From contig CAJQUW010007117.1 in the NCBI GenBank assembly GCA_907163375.1, positions 1 to 64,000 of the forward strand: a DNA stretch of 64,000 bases, written 5' to 3'. The notes beneath the pieces were generated by a model, which searched no databases, had not been told where the DNA came from, and saw nothing but the letters and a program-made list of their open reading frames with translations. Positions 44,797 through 56,760 of this stretch are shown piece by piece (position 1 is the first letter of the stretch; the number at the start of each line of letters is the position of its first letter). This stretch comes from Prostheceraeus crozeri (Eukaryota > Platyhelminthes > Polycladida > Euryleptidae). The position numbers and the translations under genes were made by a program.

Positions 44797-44990
44797 TGGG
44801 TTCCGTGGCACAATGTTTAAGTGCTTGGCCTAGCGATCTTTTGGTCCAGAGGTCGAGCCCCATAAGTGTCATCGGAAGTCGGCAGGAACAGCATCCGGAC
44901 TAAAATACTTCAACGCTCCAGAAAAGTCAGACTAAGTCAGCACCGTCCAAGCCCCAGCATGGGGAGTAGTTAAGCTAAAGCTTCATCATC
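44797..44990 (+). repeat. tRNA-derived SINE
   Basis: Starts like a tRNA: an A box in GTGGCACAATGTTTAAGTGC (about 44809-44828) and a B box AGGTCGAGCCCC (about 44850-44861), followed by a tRNA-unrelated body with AGCATGGGGAGTAGTTAAG. No intact tRNA cloverleaf, so not a tRNA gene. Confidence 0.65.
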
Positions 44991-45456
44991 ACACTTCATA
45001 ACTTTAATTGTCGCAAAATTCGTCTAGAAAAAATTAGACGGTTTTCATGTAAACCACAGCCACTCTACAATTCTATATGCACAACACCTCAATGTTTCTT
45101 TATTGTTCAGCTCTATTGTTTAGAAAGCTCATGTTCTGAAATCGCTCCTGTGAAGACTTCATGACTATACTCTAAATATAGCAGTCAGAAGACTAAATAA
45201 TGTTTCAATCTTTTGCAATTTGTTTGGAATTCAATTCTCATTTTCGTCGCTAACAAGAAAGCGTCACTCATCACTCTCATGCATGCATAACTGACAGATC
45301 ACACATTTTCTCACAAAGATGGATCTTTTTAAGATGCGGCTGTCGATCGGTGCCTGTGCATTGTCCAGACTGCTTGTCTACGCAGACGAGAACAATGCTG
45401 TGTATTCGAACGACATCGAATTCATTCATTTCATTCGTTTTGTGCCTCTCAGTAAT

Positions 45457-46460
45457 ATGCGAACAGCTGTAATGAAAGCTTACCAGAAAGGTTATCTTTG
45501 GAGTCAAGGTCAGGCTTTGATCCGAAGTGGTCGGCCAGTTGCCGCTGTGTCGCAACAATTATAGGCTCCGAAAAGTACTTTTTACTTTTGGTTGAGAAGA
45601 GGCTGTCAGCGGCCTGATGGAAGATCTTCTGGCCGACCAAGGCTGACTTCTCGCAGGTCAAATCGCTACATCACCAGTGTGGCCGATGGTGATCTCTCTA
45701 CCTCTTTATCTATGCTTTCAGCTGGTTCAAATCTTTCCAGGACAGATGTTTGGAGACGACTTAAGGAGTTGAACTACTCCAATCGTAAGAGACCATTGAA
45801 GCTGAATCTGTCTAAGCGACACAAAAAACTGAGATTACAGTGATCAATGAAACGTTGCCACTGGCGGAATCAGTGGTCACGTGTTGTTTGGTCGGGTCAG
45901 GCAGCTGTCCGATTAAAATTCAAGGATGGACGCCTACGCCTTTGGCTGAAGTCTGGGCAAGACATTTCTGATCGTTCTTTTACATCAAGGAGTCCAGACG
46001 ATTGCATGATCTTGCTCATCTGGGGAACCATTTAGAGTGATGGTCGCAGTTCACTGCCTGTTGTGAGGGAAAACATGAACTCCAAACGCTACGTTCAAGT
46101 GCTCGAAGAAGATGTTTACCCTTTAGCATTCAGTTTAGGTGATCCATCATCTGATTGGATTCTCATGGATGACAATGCTCCATGCCATCGTGCCAGGGCA
46201 TCTCAACTGTATAAAAGACAGGTAGGAATACGAACCTTAGACTGGCCAGGAGGGTCTCCTGACTTGAATCCAAACGAGCATGTCTGGTCTATCTTGGAAC
46301 GGCGAGTTCGTCGGCGAATTTGTCCTGGCAATGATTTGAATCGGTTTGAATCTTTCGTGAGGCAGGAGTGGAATTAGATTGATCAACGGATGATCAGAAA
46401 TTTGATCGGCAGTATACCAAAACGCATCCGAAAAGTAATAGAACTTAGAGGAGAAAAAAA
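45457..46460 (+). pseudogene. Tc1 transposase with four in-frame nonsense codons
   Basis: One frame carries the whole gene from ATG 45457: an N-terminal paired-like helix-turn-helix (GQALIRSGRPVAAVSQQL), the GRPRLTSRR linker, then DDE parts WILMDDNAPCHRA and DLNPNEHVW (D34E spacing) and the C-terminal RMIRNLIGSIPKRIRKVIEL. Stops are TAG 45562, TGA 45841, TAG 46033 and TAG 46375, with no frameshift. At least three stand where relatives have tryptophan, which fits G-to-A changes. The first catalytic Asp is also lost (VVWSGQAAV). The 3' end is cut by the Harbinger insertion and appears to resume at 50643. Confidence 0.85.
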
Positions 46461-47233
46461 CTGGGGCCGGTTGCACTAAACTCAAAGGATTTTATCTTAT
46501 TATTTTATCTTCTAGGAGATGAAATAATATGGTTGCCCTAAGTTAATAAGATTCTAACATAGAATCGTTCCATTGCAGAAATAGACAGATAAAATGATTT
46601 TATCTCGAGATAAGATAATATCAATATCGTTGCACTAACATGAAACAGCATGTATTATTTTTAAGTACATTCGTGTGTGTCACTGACGTGAACAAATGAG
46701 AGCCAATACAATTGGAGAATTTGAAACGCACGCGACGTAATATGGTCATGCAAAATTTCTGAGTAGTGAATTTATTTTGCGGTATTGTAGAACTCCGTCA
46801 TAACTGATTACTTAATGACTGAATTTGTGATGAATTTACAAGTCAATGACCGGGATGGGTCGAATAGAGTTGGGTCGATAAGATGTATGATGATATCATC
46901 ATGTCAATGAAATGTTGTATTATCCAATAGTCCATTTCAGTGAAGCGATGATGACAAGTACTACAAAGTATATAAGTTAAATTACTTTTAGTGATTGAGA
47001 TAAAATATAGCAATTATTTCGGGCATTTTAAAGATATCAATGAAGAAAATCTGCATTATTCTAATGTAACGGTTAGCAATAATTTGATTGGTAGATCTAA
47101 ATAGAATTATGTAAGTAGGCTACATAATAAAAATAACTGTTCGTTTCAATACAAAAATGACCTCCTTCTTTAAAGAAGTAAAACACGATGCCAAATAGAT
47201 TGCTGTGAGTATATTCCAAAACATAGGGACCTA

Positions 47234-47800
47234 CTACTCATTGATATATACAGCACATTGTGTTCTAGAAACACTACCACTTTCTTCTACCTGATGTGAT
47301 GTTATTTCCCCGGAAATTGGATCTTCTTCGCTAGCATTAATGAGATGATCATTTTCACCTTTCAAAATAGCAAAGTTATGGATAACAGTACACGCTGTTC
47401 TGATTTTCGCAGTTTTACGTGGGTTTACACGAAGAAGATTCAAACAAGCCTATCTTCGCTTCCAAATGTCAAATAGTCTCTCAACCGAACATCTCGCAGA
47501 TTTATGAAAGTAATTGAACCGCTGTTTTTTCACTGTAAGAACGGATCGCGTAATTGGAGTAAATAACCATGTCTTGAGAGGGTAACCTTGATCGCTCAAA
47601 AGGATTCTATTCCCGTATTCATCATTCTCGAATTTATGAAAAATGCCAGATTCTCGCAAAATCCTGCTGTCGTGAGTACCACCCGGCCAATCAGCAACAA
47701 TATCAGCGATCAACATTTCACCTGTTCCAATAACTTGAATATTGAGACTATGATAACCTTTTCAGTTGACATATTCATTCTTGTATATTATAAGAGAAGT
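47234..47800 (-). pseudogene. Harbinger transposase, C-terminal half
   Basis: Reverse strand. Reads GYHSLNIQVIG, then IVADWPGGTHDSRIL with the second catalytic Asp region, LLSDQGYPLKTWLFTP, RFNYFHKSARCSVERLFDIW with the glutamate, and the trailing TACTVIHNFAIL. All are HARBI1-type landmarks. An in-frame stop precedes GYHSLN and another lies after the IWKRR block (about 47450). The N-terminal half is missing or unrecognisable. Dead copy. Confidence 0.8.
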
Positions 47801-47902
47801 AATTTTTATTTTTTGGCAAGTGCTTCTGTTCAAAGAAAGATAAGTTTTCTGGTCTATCAAATATGACATCACAATGACCTTGACTGAGGACGAATGAACC
47901 TA

Positions 47903-49649
47903 CAGTCTGCGACATTTTATTAGGACCACCCATATTTTTTTAGTTTTTTACAACTAGCTACTTGTTGATGTCATATTATCTTTCACCCTTGTCAATACAT
48001 TAAATAGGCATGTATGCCAACAATATACCACAACATAGCCATCTACTGATTAATAACACAGACACCAGCCACTCAAACATAAAAATTGACCGCGACATAT
48101 TATTAGGACCACCTTCGACATTTAGATAAGAAGCTTTCTTTTAGACATGACAACGCTAGATAAAGATCTATTATCAGTTATTTACTTATATGTCGATTTC
48201 TTAGCAATACAAATTGTGTGTTCTGTTTGCCTTATTTGTGCATTGTCGGCTTGCTGTGAGAAAGCCGCATGTGAGAAACTATCATTAATGTGTGGTGTGT
48301 GTCGTCACCTGCGCACGCACACTGTTGTCTGTCAACAATAAAGATATTACTATTCATTATCAAATCGATCCTTGATATGCTTTGCATCATCGAGACCAGA
48401 TATCTGAACTATTGGGATAACATGGATATCTACCAATACGATTTATTTTTAGGTCTAACGTGGAAAGTCTAAATCCTACTCATGAGTAAAAAGGGATCTA
48501 ACAAGCATAAGTGGCTCGTAGATGGAAGCTTTGTATAGCGAAGAGTTTTCTCAGCGTGAAATCGCTACTCGTTGTTATGTTTCAAAGTCGTCGGCACTAC
48601 TTGTTCAACGGAATATGACTTCTGGAAATCCTTATGCAGCAAACCGACGATGACGTTGTGGAGCATGATGAAAATCTACGACACAAGATGGCCGATTCCA
48701 AGAGCGCAGGCCTACTGTTTGGAAAGGGTGGCTAATAACGTCGTCCAGGCTACGAAGACCATGGTAGAAGCGTTACATCAACGAAGTGGCACACACTGTT
48801 CAACGAGGGATGCATAAAATGATTGCCAGCGGGATTGCGGTCACGGAAAGTGTCGTAACTGACCCCATGCATGAAGATCTAATAGGCTTAATTTTGCCAC
48901 TCGCTATGTCAATTGGAGCGTCAATGACTGTTGAATGGTGGCATTCTGCGTAGAGCCGAGCCTTGAGAGTCACCAGACTACTCGTCAGCGAATGTGGCAG
49001 TCACGTGGATCACTTGCTCCTGCGTTTCAGCCCGTCAAACACCAAGCAAAGGTCATGCTGTAGGCCTGTTTTCTTGCGAGGAAACTGGTAGGCTTCATGT
49101 TTGTGAGTGCTCTATTAGCTCGATTCGACTTCATCCTTACAAGTGCTTCAGAGAAGGGTGATTCCATAGTTCGTGACTGCTGGTTTCCGGAAAACAACGG
49201 ACTGCTTATGCAAGAGGGAGCTCCCTGCCACACTGTCAGTATTGTGAAGCGACATTTTGATGACATCAGCGCCACTTTGTTGGAAGGACCATCTCCGATG
49301 TAAACCATTCAGAACATTAATGCGCTATCATGAAGCATCGGCTGCATAAGATTTACATAAGATGTTTGGGTTGCCAATTACAAAACAAAAACGCAGCGTT
49401 GTCATGTCCAAAGGAAAACTTTTTATGTAAATGTCGAAGGTGGTCCTAATAATATGTCGCGGTCAATTTTTATGTTTGAGTGGCTGGTGTCTGTGTTATT
49501 AATCAGTAGATGGCTATGTTGTGGTATATTGTTGGCATACATGCCTATTTAATGTATTGGCAAGGGTGAAAGATAATATGACATCAACAAGTAGCTAGTT
49601 GTAAAAAACTAAAAAAATATGGGTGGTCCTAATAAAATGTCGCAGACTG
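47903..49649. mobile_element. Tc1-like element with 255-bp IR/DR ends
   Basis: 1,747 bp, TA duplication at 47901-47902 and 49650-49651. Nearly identical inverted ends of about 255 bp (47903-48157 and 49395-49649). Within each end the motif GCGACATWTTATTAGGACCA occurs twice in the same direction (outer 47909, inner 48091), the IR/DR plan known from Sleeping Beauty-like elements. The ends are far better preserved than the gene inside. Confidence 0.9.
48490..49303 (+). pseudogene. Degenerate Tc1-like transposase
   Basis: Coding remnants on the forward strand in several frames: EFSQREIATRCYVSKSS near 48545 (helix-turn-helix), MHKMIASGIAVTESV near 48.81 kb, and the DDE piece LLMQEGAPCHTVSIVKRHF at 49.21-49.26 kb. 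Several frameshifts and stops. The element must have been moved by another copy's protein. Confidence 0.65.
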
Positions 49650-50642
49650 TAGATGACCAATGCAAGCAACCAATTCTTCATTGGCTGACGTCGCATGCTC
49701 TCTTTCTTTCACATGCAGCAATAATTGGGATTTGTGATTTGAAATGGCTGGCAATGAAAGAAGACGAAAGGACTAGAGTGAGACCGAAAATGAGATAGAA
49801 AATCCGAAAATGAGGAAAACGTTATTACAGTTCAAAACAGCCCGGCTGCCAGCTTGTACCGGAACAACAGAAGAGAGATCGAAGATGATATAATTACGGA
49901 GTGATTATTCCTATCGCCGATTGTAGTGATAGTGCTTATGTGAACGTGATGGTTATATTTAGTATATTCAGTAGCTTAAACACTCAGCTAAATACCTCAT
50001 ATTTTAAAAAATTATAATTCTTTGTCAGAAAGACTGTTGTTCTTTGTCTTAAAGGGTAGGCCTAGATAGCCTACATCTGGGACTGTAAGGATGTGAATAT
50101 AAATGATGGGATTATGCATGTTGCATGGGCTTAACAAAGAATTAGGCTTACTGTGATTCAATAACAAACATATAATTCTACTATTTACATGTGCTTATAG
50201 TAGGCTACTACAATTATAGTTCTTCACTCTACCATAGATAAAATCATACTTAATGACAACTTTCTAATAGCCTATTCAATGTTTATAAAATCATAATGAT
50301 ACATGATAGGTTAGATATGCATACATTGTCGCGCTAAATTGACGGAGATAAGTATTTAAAAGTGCCCCTTATTGATATTAAGTTAGAAAAGGAAATGAAA
50401 TAATATCAATTGATTTTATCTTTAGTGCAACTGACTTATTTTAACTTAGAATCGTATTATCTTAACTTAGGATTGCTCTCAAGACAAAATCATTTTACTT
50501 TAAAATAAAAGATGATCGGTATGGTGCAACGGAGATAAAATGATTTTGGATTTTAAGATAAACTGATATAACATCGTGTTCTGCAAGTGAAATCATTCTA
50601 ACTTAAGATAATAACATTTTCTGCTGTTTGTGCAACCGACCC

Positions 50643-50710
50643 CTGGATGCTAGGGATTGCACCCATCAGTCCTGTTAAGGATTAGGCCCTTACTGGGCCA
50701 ACATACAACA
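50643..50710 (+). pseudogene. Displaced 3' end of the Tc1 gene
   Basis: Sequence after the Harbinger duplication continues the Tc1 frame from KNW to a TAG near 50685. Supports insertion of Harbinger in the last codons of the Tc1 gene. Confidence 0.45.
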
Positions 50711-51472
50711 AAGAAAATATTTAATATTTTCTATATTTAATTATTAATTAATAATATATATAATTAAATAATAATATTTAATATCTAATATTTAGAATGG
50801 CTCTTTACAACAATTCTTTTTTTCAAATTTTCCATCATATCGTGATTTTGTTCCTGTGTATATTTCTTTGTAATACTGCTTGTTGTATTCACAAATACAG
50901 AATTATTATTATTATTAATATGGGACAATTCCACGCGTTATGACGTTATTTCGCACGCATTTCATGACATTGGAGCTTACTTTTTCATCAGAAGTGATGC
51001 CATTTCTCATTGTCTCTGAATGGATTCCAATCAAGCTCACGGTCAAAGTGAAGAATACATCGTCGGAAAAGCACAAGAAGTTAACTATCGTGCGCGAAAA
51101 ACACTTTATTACAAAGTTACGACGTTGCGCGAATGCAACCTCGGTTTTTTTTGTTATGTTGCACTTATCTATTTTTCTGCGAATTGAGGCGATATTTTCT
51201 TTCCATCTTTTGTGGACATGTTCTCGACGCGCTCACCTTTAATGACTGGTATGCGGGAAGTCTAATCCCACAACTTCTGAATCGTAAGTTGAAGTTATTC
51301 AATGTTACGACGTTACACGTGCGAAAAATATGTGAGCATGTTTTCAGAACTATACAAATTTTAAGTATAGCCGCTCCTAAATGTTTCCAAACACGTTTTC
51401 AATGGTCAGTAAATCATTCGAACCAAAAGTATACATGATTCGACTTCTCCCGATGACTGGACTCAGTACAAC

Positions 51473-52148
51473 TCACACAATGGTGGACCTATCAAATTCA
51501 TCTATGTCCTCACTTGATGTCCATTGGAATTTCCCTTCAGCTTGTCTTTTGATAACTAAGGTGACTATAATGTTGCCATTTCGGTCTGTGACACGATCTA
51601 CAAACCAAGAATCATCGCAAGCAGCGGCTTTATGCATTTGGTCGACACTTCCTGACCTGCAGATATCCAACGAGATTGGTCCTTAGACTCGGGGAATCGC
51701 ATAGTTACTCCCAGCTTCTGTCCGCAAAAGTCGAACAGCTTCATATAATCTAAAACGATAATCGCAACGTAATGCGTAATGGATTTGTTTTAAATGCTCG
51801 ATTTTTGGTGAGTGTTTGAAATCTTGCCAAGGGATGTTTCGCAAATGACTGTGTAGGCCTAAGCAACGACCATAGGGACCAGCCTACAACTGGCGCTGGG
51901 GTCGTCTGCCAACGTCTTACATGCTGCTGCTGATGTAGGTCCTCTGGTAGCAGCGACACTTCGTGCCATTCAAACTGATTGAATAAAAGTAGAAAACTGG
52001 GCAGAACTGCACGATAATTAAGATAACACATAACTAATTCATCAAACATTTGCTCTAAAACGTTCATCACATAAAATTTCCTTTTTTCCAATTCATAAAG
52101 AATGGTAATTCCAGTTACATATTCAATGTTAACATCCTCTGCAGACAT
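51473..52148 (-). pseudogene. Unrecognised ORF fragments in the ACGTTA block
   Basis: Two reverse frames: 52148-51750 (EDVNIEYVTGITILYELEKR, then LNYRAVLPSFLLLFNQFEWH) and 51670-51473 (SWFVDRVTDRNGNIIVTLVI, then KRQAEGKFQWTSSEDIDEF). The strand patterns look protein-like. No family recognised; likely remains of the element's own gene. Confidence 0.3.
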
Positions 52149-54199
52149 TAAATAGCATTTTCAGAATTTTAGGCTCCAGCCGATGCCCGCGAACGAACAG
52201 AAATGCAAAAAATTCATACTAACGATAGACAGGTTTAAGCACTCATACTACTTATGCATTGATAAAAGTACTACTCATCCATATTTAATGCTATTGAACG
52301 AAATACTTCACCGAGCTATATACACAATTTTTCAGGATGGTGGGTGGCAATTTTCTAATTGATTAGACTAGAGCTACATTTTTTCGTCAAATTAGGCACT
52401 CCATGTAACTCCTATACTGCAATTTCGAGCAGTAGGCCTATTTGGTCACAGCATTAGTTTGGAATTCTCTCAAAAACGTGTTGAAAATTCCAAGTGTGAC
52501 CTAATTTCAAAAAGCGCGGGAGCCATGTTACAATAAAATAGCTAGAAGACACCCCAATATGTGCCTGCTCATCAAGTCACCGTATTCTTGTGTACATGAA
52601 AGGACAATTGAATGATCAGAGATTTTAACCAAATCAAAGAATTAAAGGATGTTGTGAATGTTTCAATAATAGTCACATTCTGAATCGATTCGGCACGAGA
52701 ATGGCATGAATTAACCCATCGAATTCTATAATGCCTACTACCAATACCGTGAGTGTTCGAATGCTGATAACTTCCATTTAACAGTGTGACCACATAGCAT
52801 TACGACGTTACAATGTTAAGACATTATGATTTTCAAAATTCTCTATTTGAGCAACTCCACGCGACTGGCAACATTTAGGTCAAAAAATTGAATTGTCGAT
52901 TATTGATTATAAACACACTTTTTCATATCAAAATTTCCCCAATAGTCCAAATCTGATGTTGAATTTTACGTTTAATGTCGATTTATAGTTGAATTTTTAT
53001 AAATTTCTTCAAAATTCATTTCTTGGAATTTACATTATTTTTCACGTGAATTTCATTATGATTTTTTTGCACAAGAGATACATTATTTTTCTTTTCAACA
53101 GTAACACTTTAAAATCAGGTCAAGAATGATAGAAAAATGTGTACAGATTCATTCAATCTTTAATTTTTGCTGAGAAATTTTACATTGTATAACACATAAA
53201 AAATGTAACGTTATTACGCTTCAGAGCGATTTTCTAATCTGTAGGATTATCTATTACGCCGAATGTGACATAATCTCATATCCTAAGCTAGCATCGGCCA
53301 CTTATGATGGAACAACTGTGAAATTGATTTTCACTCGCTTCATAAATGCTGCATAGAATGTAACGTTATTACGTTTCAATCGTAATAACGTTACATTGAA
53401 ACGTAATAACGTTACACAAACTATATTTTATCATTGTAAACAGCATCTAAGGTCTCAAAAGGAACCTCGCGAGTACCGGGGCACAAACTTTGATAAATTT
53501 CAAATCATATCGTCTGTATCTGTCATCAATTTATCTAAAAGCATAACTGGTCGTTTTTATGAGAACAACGCTATATCGCAAGTAAACACTAAATTCCAAT
53601 GACGTATTTTGTAGTTCAGCATATTGAATAGGTTGGCATCAATTTAGCGGATAAATAAATAAAATATATCTATATGGTTAATGTAGAAGCTCTGAAGCTA
53701 CAGCTTGCATGTTTCATTTGCTTTGCTTTTCTTCATAAGTGAATCAATAATAAATTGAAGTCCGTTGTAGCAAAGTTGCACGATTTGCTATGAAAATCGA
53801 GTAGTGGCTACTTATGAGAAAAAGCCTTCGAATTGAAAGATTTGATCGAGACCATTATACCACATAAGCAAAGTTGGAATCATATTAGTATCCTAGTTGT
53901 TGGAAATAATTTCGTGGATTGTCCTAGCTGTGGCATGTACTGCATAGTTGGAGTCAAGTCAAAATAGTCCTCTGCGAAATGGTCTTGAATGGTTTTGTCG
54001 AGATAAAATGCAAATAACAGAAGCGTCCTCAGCAACATCTGAAACCTACGCTTCTGTAAATTTTAAGCGGAAAATTAATAGTCCGAGCAAGAAACCAGGT
54101 ATAAGTAGGCCTACTTCCACTGGCAGTCAAAGGCTAATGGTTTTCCGAGTAAAATTTTTATCGGAAACATAGTTTTTGATGCTGCTGAGACCGTCTCTG

Positions 54200-54900
54200 T
54201 TATTCATATTTTTTTAGGCTTACCATGGGACAGGACAGGTTTATTGAAGCCGAATTTTAGGACCATTTTGTGAAAATAGCATGTTGACAAGGAGCCAAAG
54301 TCACACTTTGCCTTCAGATTGCTATCTCATTTGTCATGTGATCATGATGCTCAAACTGAGTGGGTAATTCTGCAAGTGTCCATGGAAGACGTAAGCTGTC
54401 CAAATCATGATTAGAAGTTTATGTGCTTTCTTGTATGCATTGGTGACTTCTTGAACTGTAATCTACGCTGCTGTACTATCAACCGCATGTCAAGTCATTT
54501 CTCCTAAGGAAACGAGTTGAAAGCTTGAGTTATAAACAGACCATCCTGTAGACAAGAGTCTTCGAGAAATCATACCTGTCTGAAAGAATGCTTCATCCAT
54601 AAAAATGTAGTTTGAATGTAGGACGGCATCGGCGTTAAATCGTTGGATGGTCTCTTTTCGCAAACTGGTTAGATACTTTGCTACCTGTGATCATGTAAGC
54701 ATCATCCGAGGGCGAATCTGCTGAACGTAACCGTTCTATAGTGTTCGTACAGCACATCAATCATAGTTTGAATTTAGCCAACTAGTTTCGTAACTAATGT
54801 CGTGTAAAACGCAGTAACTTGCTGGCATCACTTGAAATATTTGGGGGTAGACTTAAACACAAGCAGATAATATGAACATTATGATGTCTCTGAAATGCCG
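54200..54900 (-). pseudogene. Possible IS630/Tc1-like DDE remnant
   Basis: A reverse stretch reads KETIQRFNADAVLHSNYIF then MDEAFFQT, like the first catalytic Asp strand of IS630/Tc1/mariner transposases, followed by VQEVTNAYKKAHK. Weak and broken. Confidence 0.3.
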
Positions 54901-56339
54901 AGTTGTTCATTACGATTTTAGTTCTTAACTATTTTGAATTAAATGTTGAATCAATAACTCATGAAATCAATTTGAATGGTGAGGGAAAACTTGCATTCAT
55001 CTGCTTTTTCTCCAAGATAAAGCATTTTAAAATAACTGCAAGAAAAATACCTTCGTTACTACTGCCTACTTTTATCAGTAGTAAGACAGCAGATTCTCAC
55101 CATTCATCTGAAAACCCCGAGCAAGCATGGGAGGACTTCAAGGTGTTGTATTGAGGCTAACTGGAGCATGTGAAGCCGAAGTAACTTCCACTTCAGCCAA
55201 ATGTAAATACGGATTTCGTACGTGTAACGTTATTACGTTTCCTTTCTTAAGATTGCTACTAGAGGAAGGCACCAAAGAGTTCTTTGGGTTACATCAACCC
55301 TTGGGATGTCCTCCGAGACAACTATTGGAATAACATGTCCCTTATTTACTCAGTTATCACGCATGGAATTGCTCATTTAACAAATTTGTGAAAAAAAGCG
55401 GATCTGAATAGACATTGTGATATGAATCACTTACTTTGCTTTGCACCTAAATTTTGGAAGATTTATAGGTTGATTGAAGGTCGTGAGACGAAAAAATGTC
55501 ATTTTTCCGTTACGACGTTACGCATGCAAGTTCAGATCTGAATGTCAATTCTTTAACCAAATAAAATGGAGTAAGATTGTTTTCGAATAAGTTTTCGACT
55601 TGAATAAGTAGCAAACATCTGCTATATTTGAATAAATTAGACATACATTAGTACACTAAAGGGCAAATTTTAAAAGTGATAATTTTTTATTTTTTTGCTT
55701 CTATTACAGTATTCATTAAATTAATTTTTTTGTAATGAAAGTCAAATTTCCGCGGTAAATTGAATGTTTTTATGGAAAATATAAGTGTCAAGGATGATGT
55801 TTGTGCAATCAAAAGTAAGCTCTTAGGTACTCGTACTTCAGAAAACAAATTCATTCAATTATAGTTAAAGACTTACTATTCACTATAAAATTTCGCTGTT
55901 TTAACCAATTTCTGACTATTTATGAAACGGACTGTAAAATGGTGAATTTCATAAAATGCGAACTTAAGATACTTGAGATTGATTTCAACTCACGTCAGCT
56001 AAATATTGATGCAACGTCATTAACCAATTTTTCATTATCGCTTCCTAAGCTCAGACTACATGTAAGTAGCCTAAATTACCCTTAACCTTGTTAATTCCTA
56101 CCAGATTATATTCATGATCTGGCTTGATTTAGGCTTGATGATCATTTAGATCACATTGAGTCTAAAATAACTTAAATGCAATTAAGCCTAAAATGAATGT
56201 AAAGCCGTATCGTGATTAATTTAGTGTATAAGTTCAAATTATGCATATTTACTACAGTATTAACACATTATTAGTCACATCTGATTTGTTTCGCTTTTCA
56301 GTCCTGAAAACCTTAATTTCTATCAGCATTGTTAATTGT

Positions 56340-56760
56340 TAATGGATTCAAATAGCTTCTTTAACAACAAAGCATCCATTCGAAACTGCAATATGCCTGG
56401 CTTGCAGGTAGTACAAGGTATGCCATACAAGATATTGCCAATCAACATGGAGTTTCTAAAAGCACATTGCTCAGCGTATAAAGAAACATAAATTAACTGA
56501 AAATGGATATATCAGAAACGGCGCATGAATCACAAGACATCCATCTCTACACAGTCGCACGACTGGAAAATGACATAACCAAAATGAGTTCGTTTTCGTT
56601 TAGTGTTCGACAGCTTGGTACGACTGTTCCGAGATATTCCTCATCCTTTATATAATGACAAGAGAATCTGGCGAACCGTCGCAAGACGATACGACAGCTC
56701 GCGTGATCTTGTAGGCTACAAGTAGTCATAGGTTGCTATGCGGTGCTTTAGATCTACGAA
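56340..56760 (+). pseudogene. Helix-turn-helix remnant of a DNA transposon
   Basis: Forward stretch AGSTRYAIQDIANQHGVSKS (about 56.41-56.47 kb) is a textbook psq/Tc1-type helix-turn-helix; RIKKHKLTENGYIRNG follows after a shift. No catalytic domain seen. Confidence 0.4.

Larger units (their letters stand above)
46464..50642 (-). mobile_element. Harbinger element, split by a Tc1-like element
   Basis: Inverted ends GGGYCGGTTGCAC with a 3-bp duplication CTG (46461-46463; 50643-50645). Subterminal regions repeat GTTGCAC and GATTTTATCT-type words. It inserted into the 3' end of a Tc1 gene. A Tc1-like element (47903-49649) inserted later. Without that insert it is about 2.4 kb. Confidence 0.8.
50925..55380. 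mobile_element. Unclassified repetitive element with ACGTTA motif clusters
   Basis: The ends resemble each other in inverted orientation: GGACAATTCCACGCGTTATG at about 50,933 and, reversed, GAGCAATTCCATGCGTGATA at about 55,375. Inside, TTACGACGTTAC and CGTAATAACGTTAC words recur at about 50.94, 51.12, 51.30, 52.80, 53.21, 53.36-53.41, 55.23 and, just outside, 55.51 kb. A third GAGCAACTCCACGCG lies near 52.85 kb, so two nested or tandem copies are possible. Coding debris is at 51.47-52.15 and 54.2-54.9 kb. Confidence 0.45.

Noticed and set aside
45277-45661. Reverse frames over the Tc1 start
   Set aside because: Antisense shadows of the Tc1 helix-turn-helix region.
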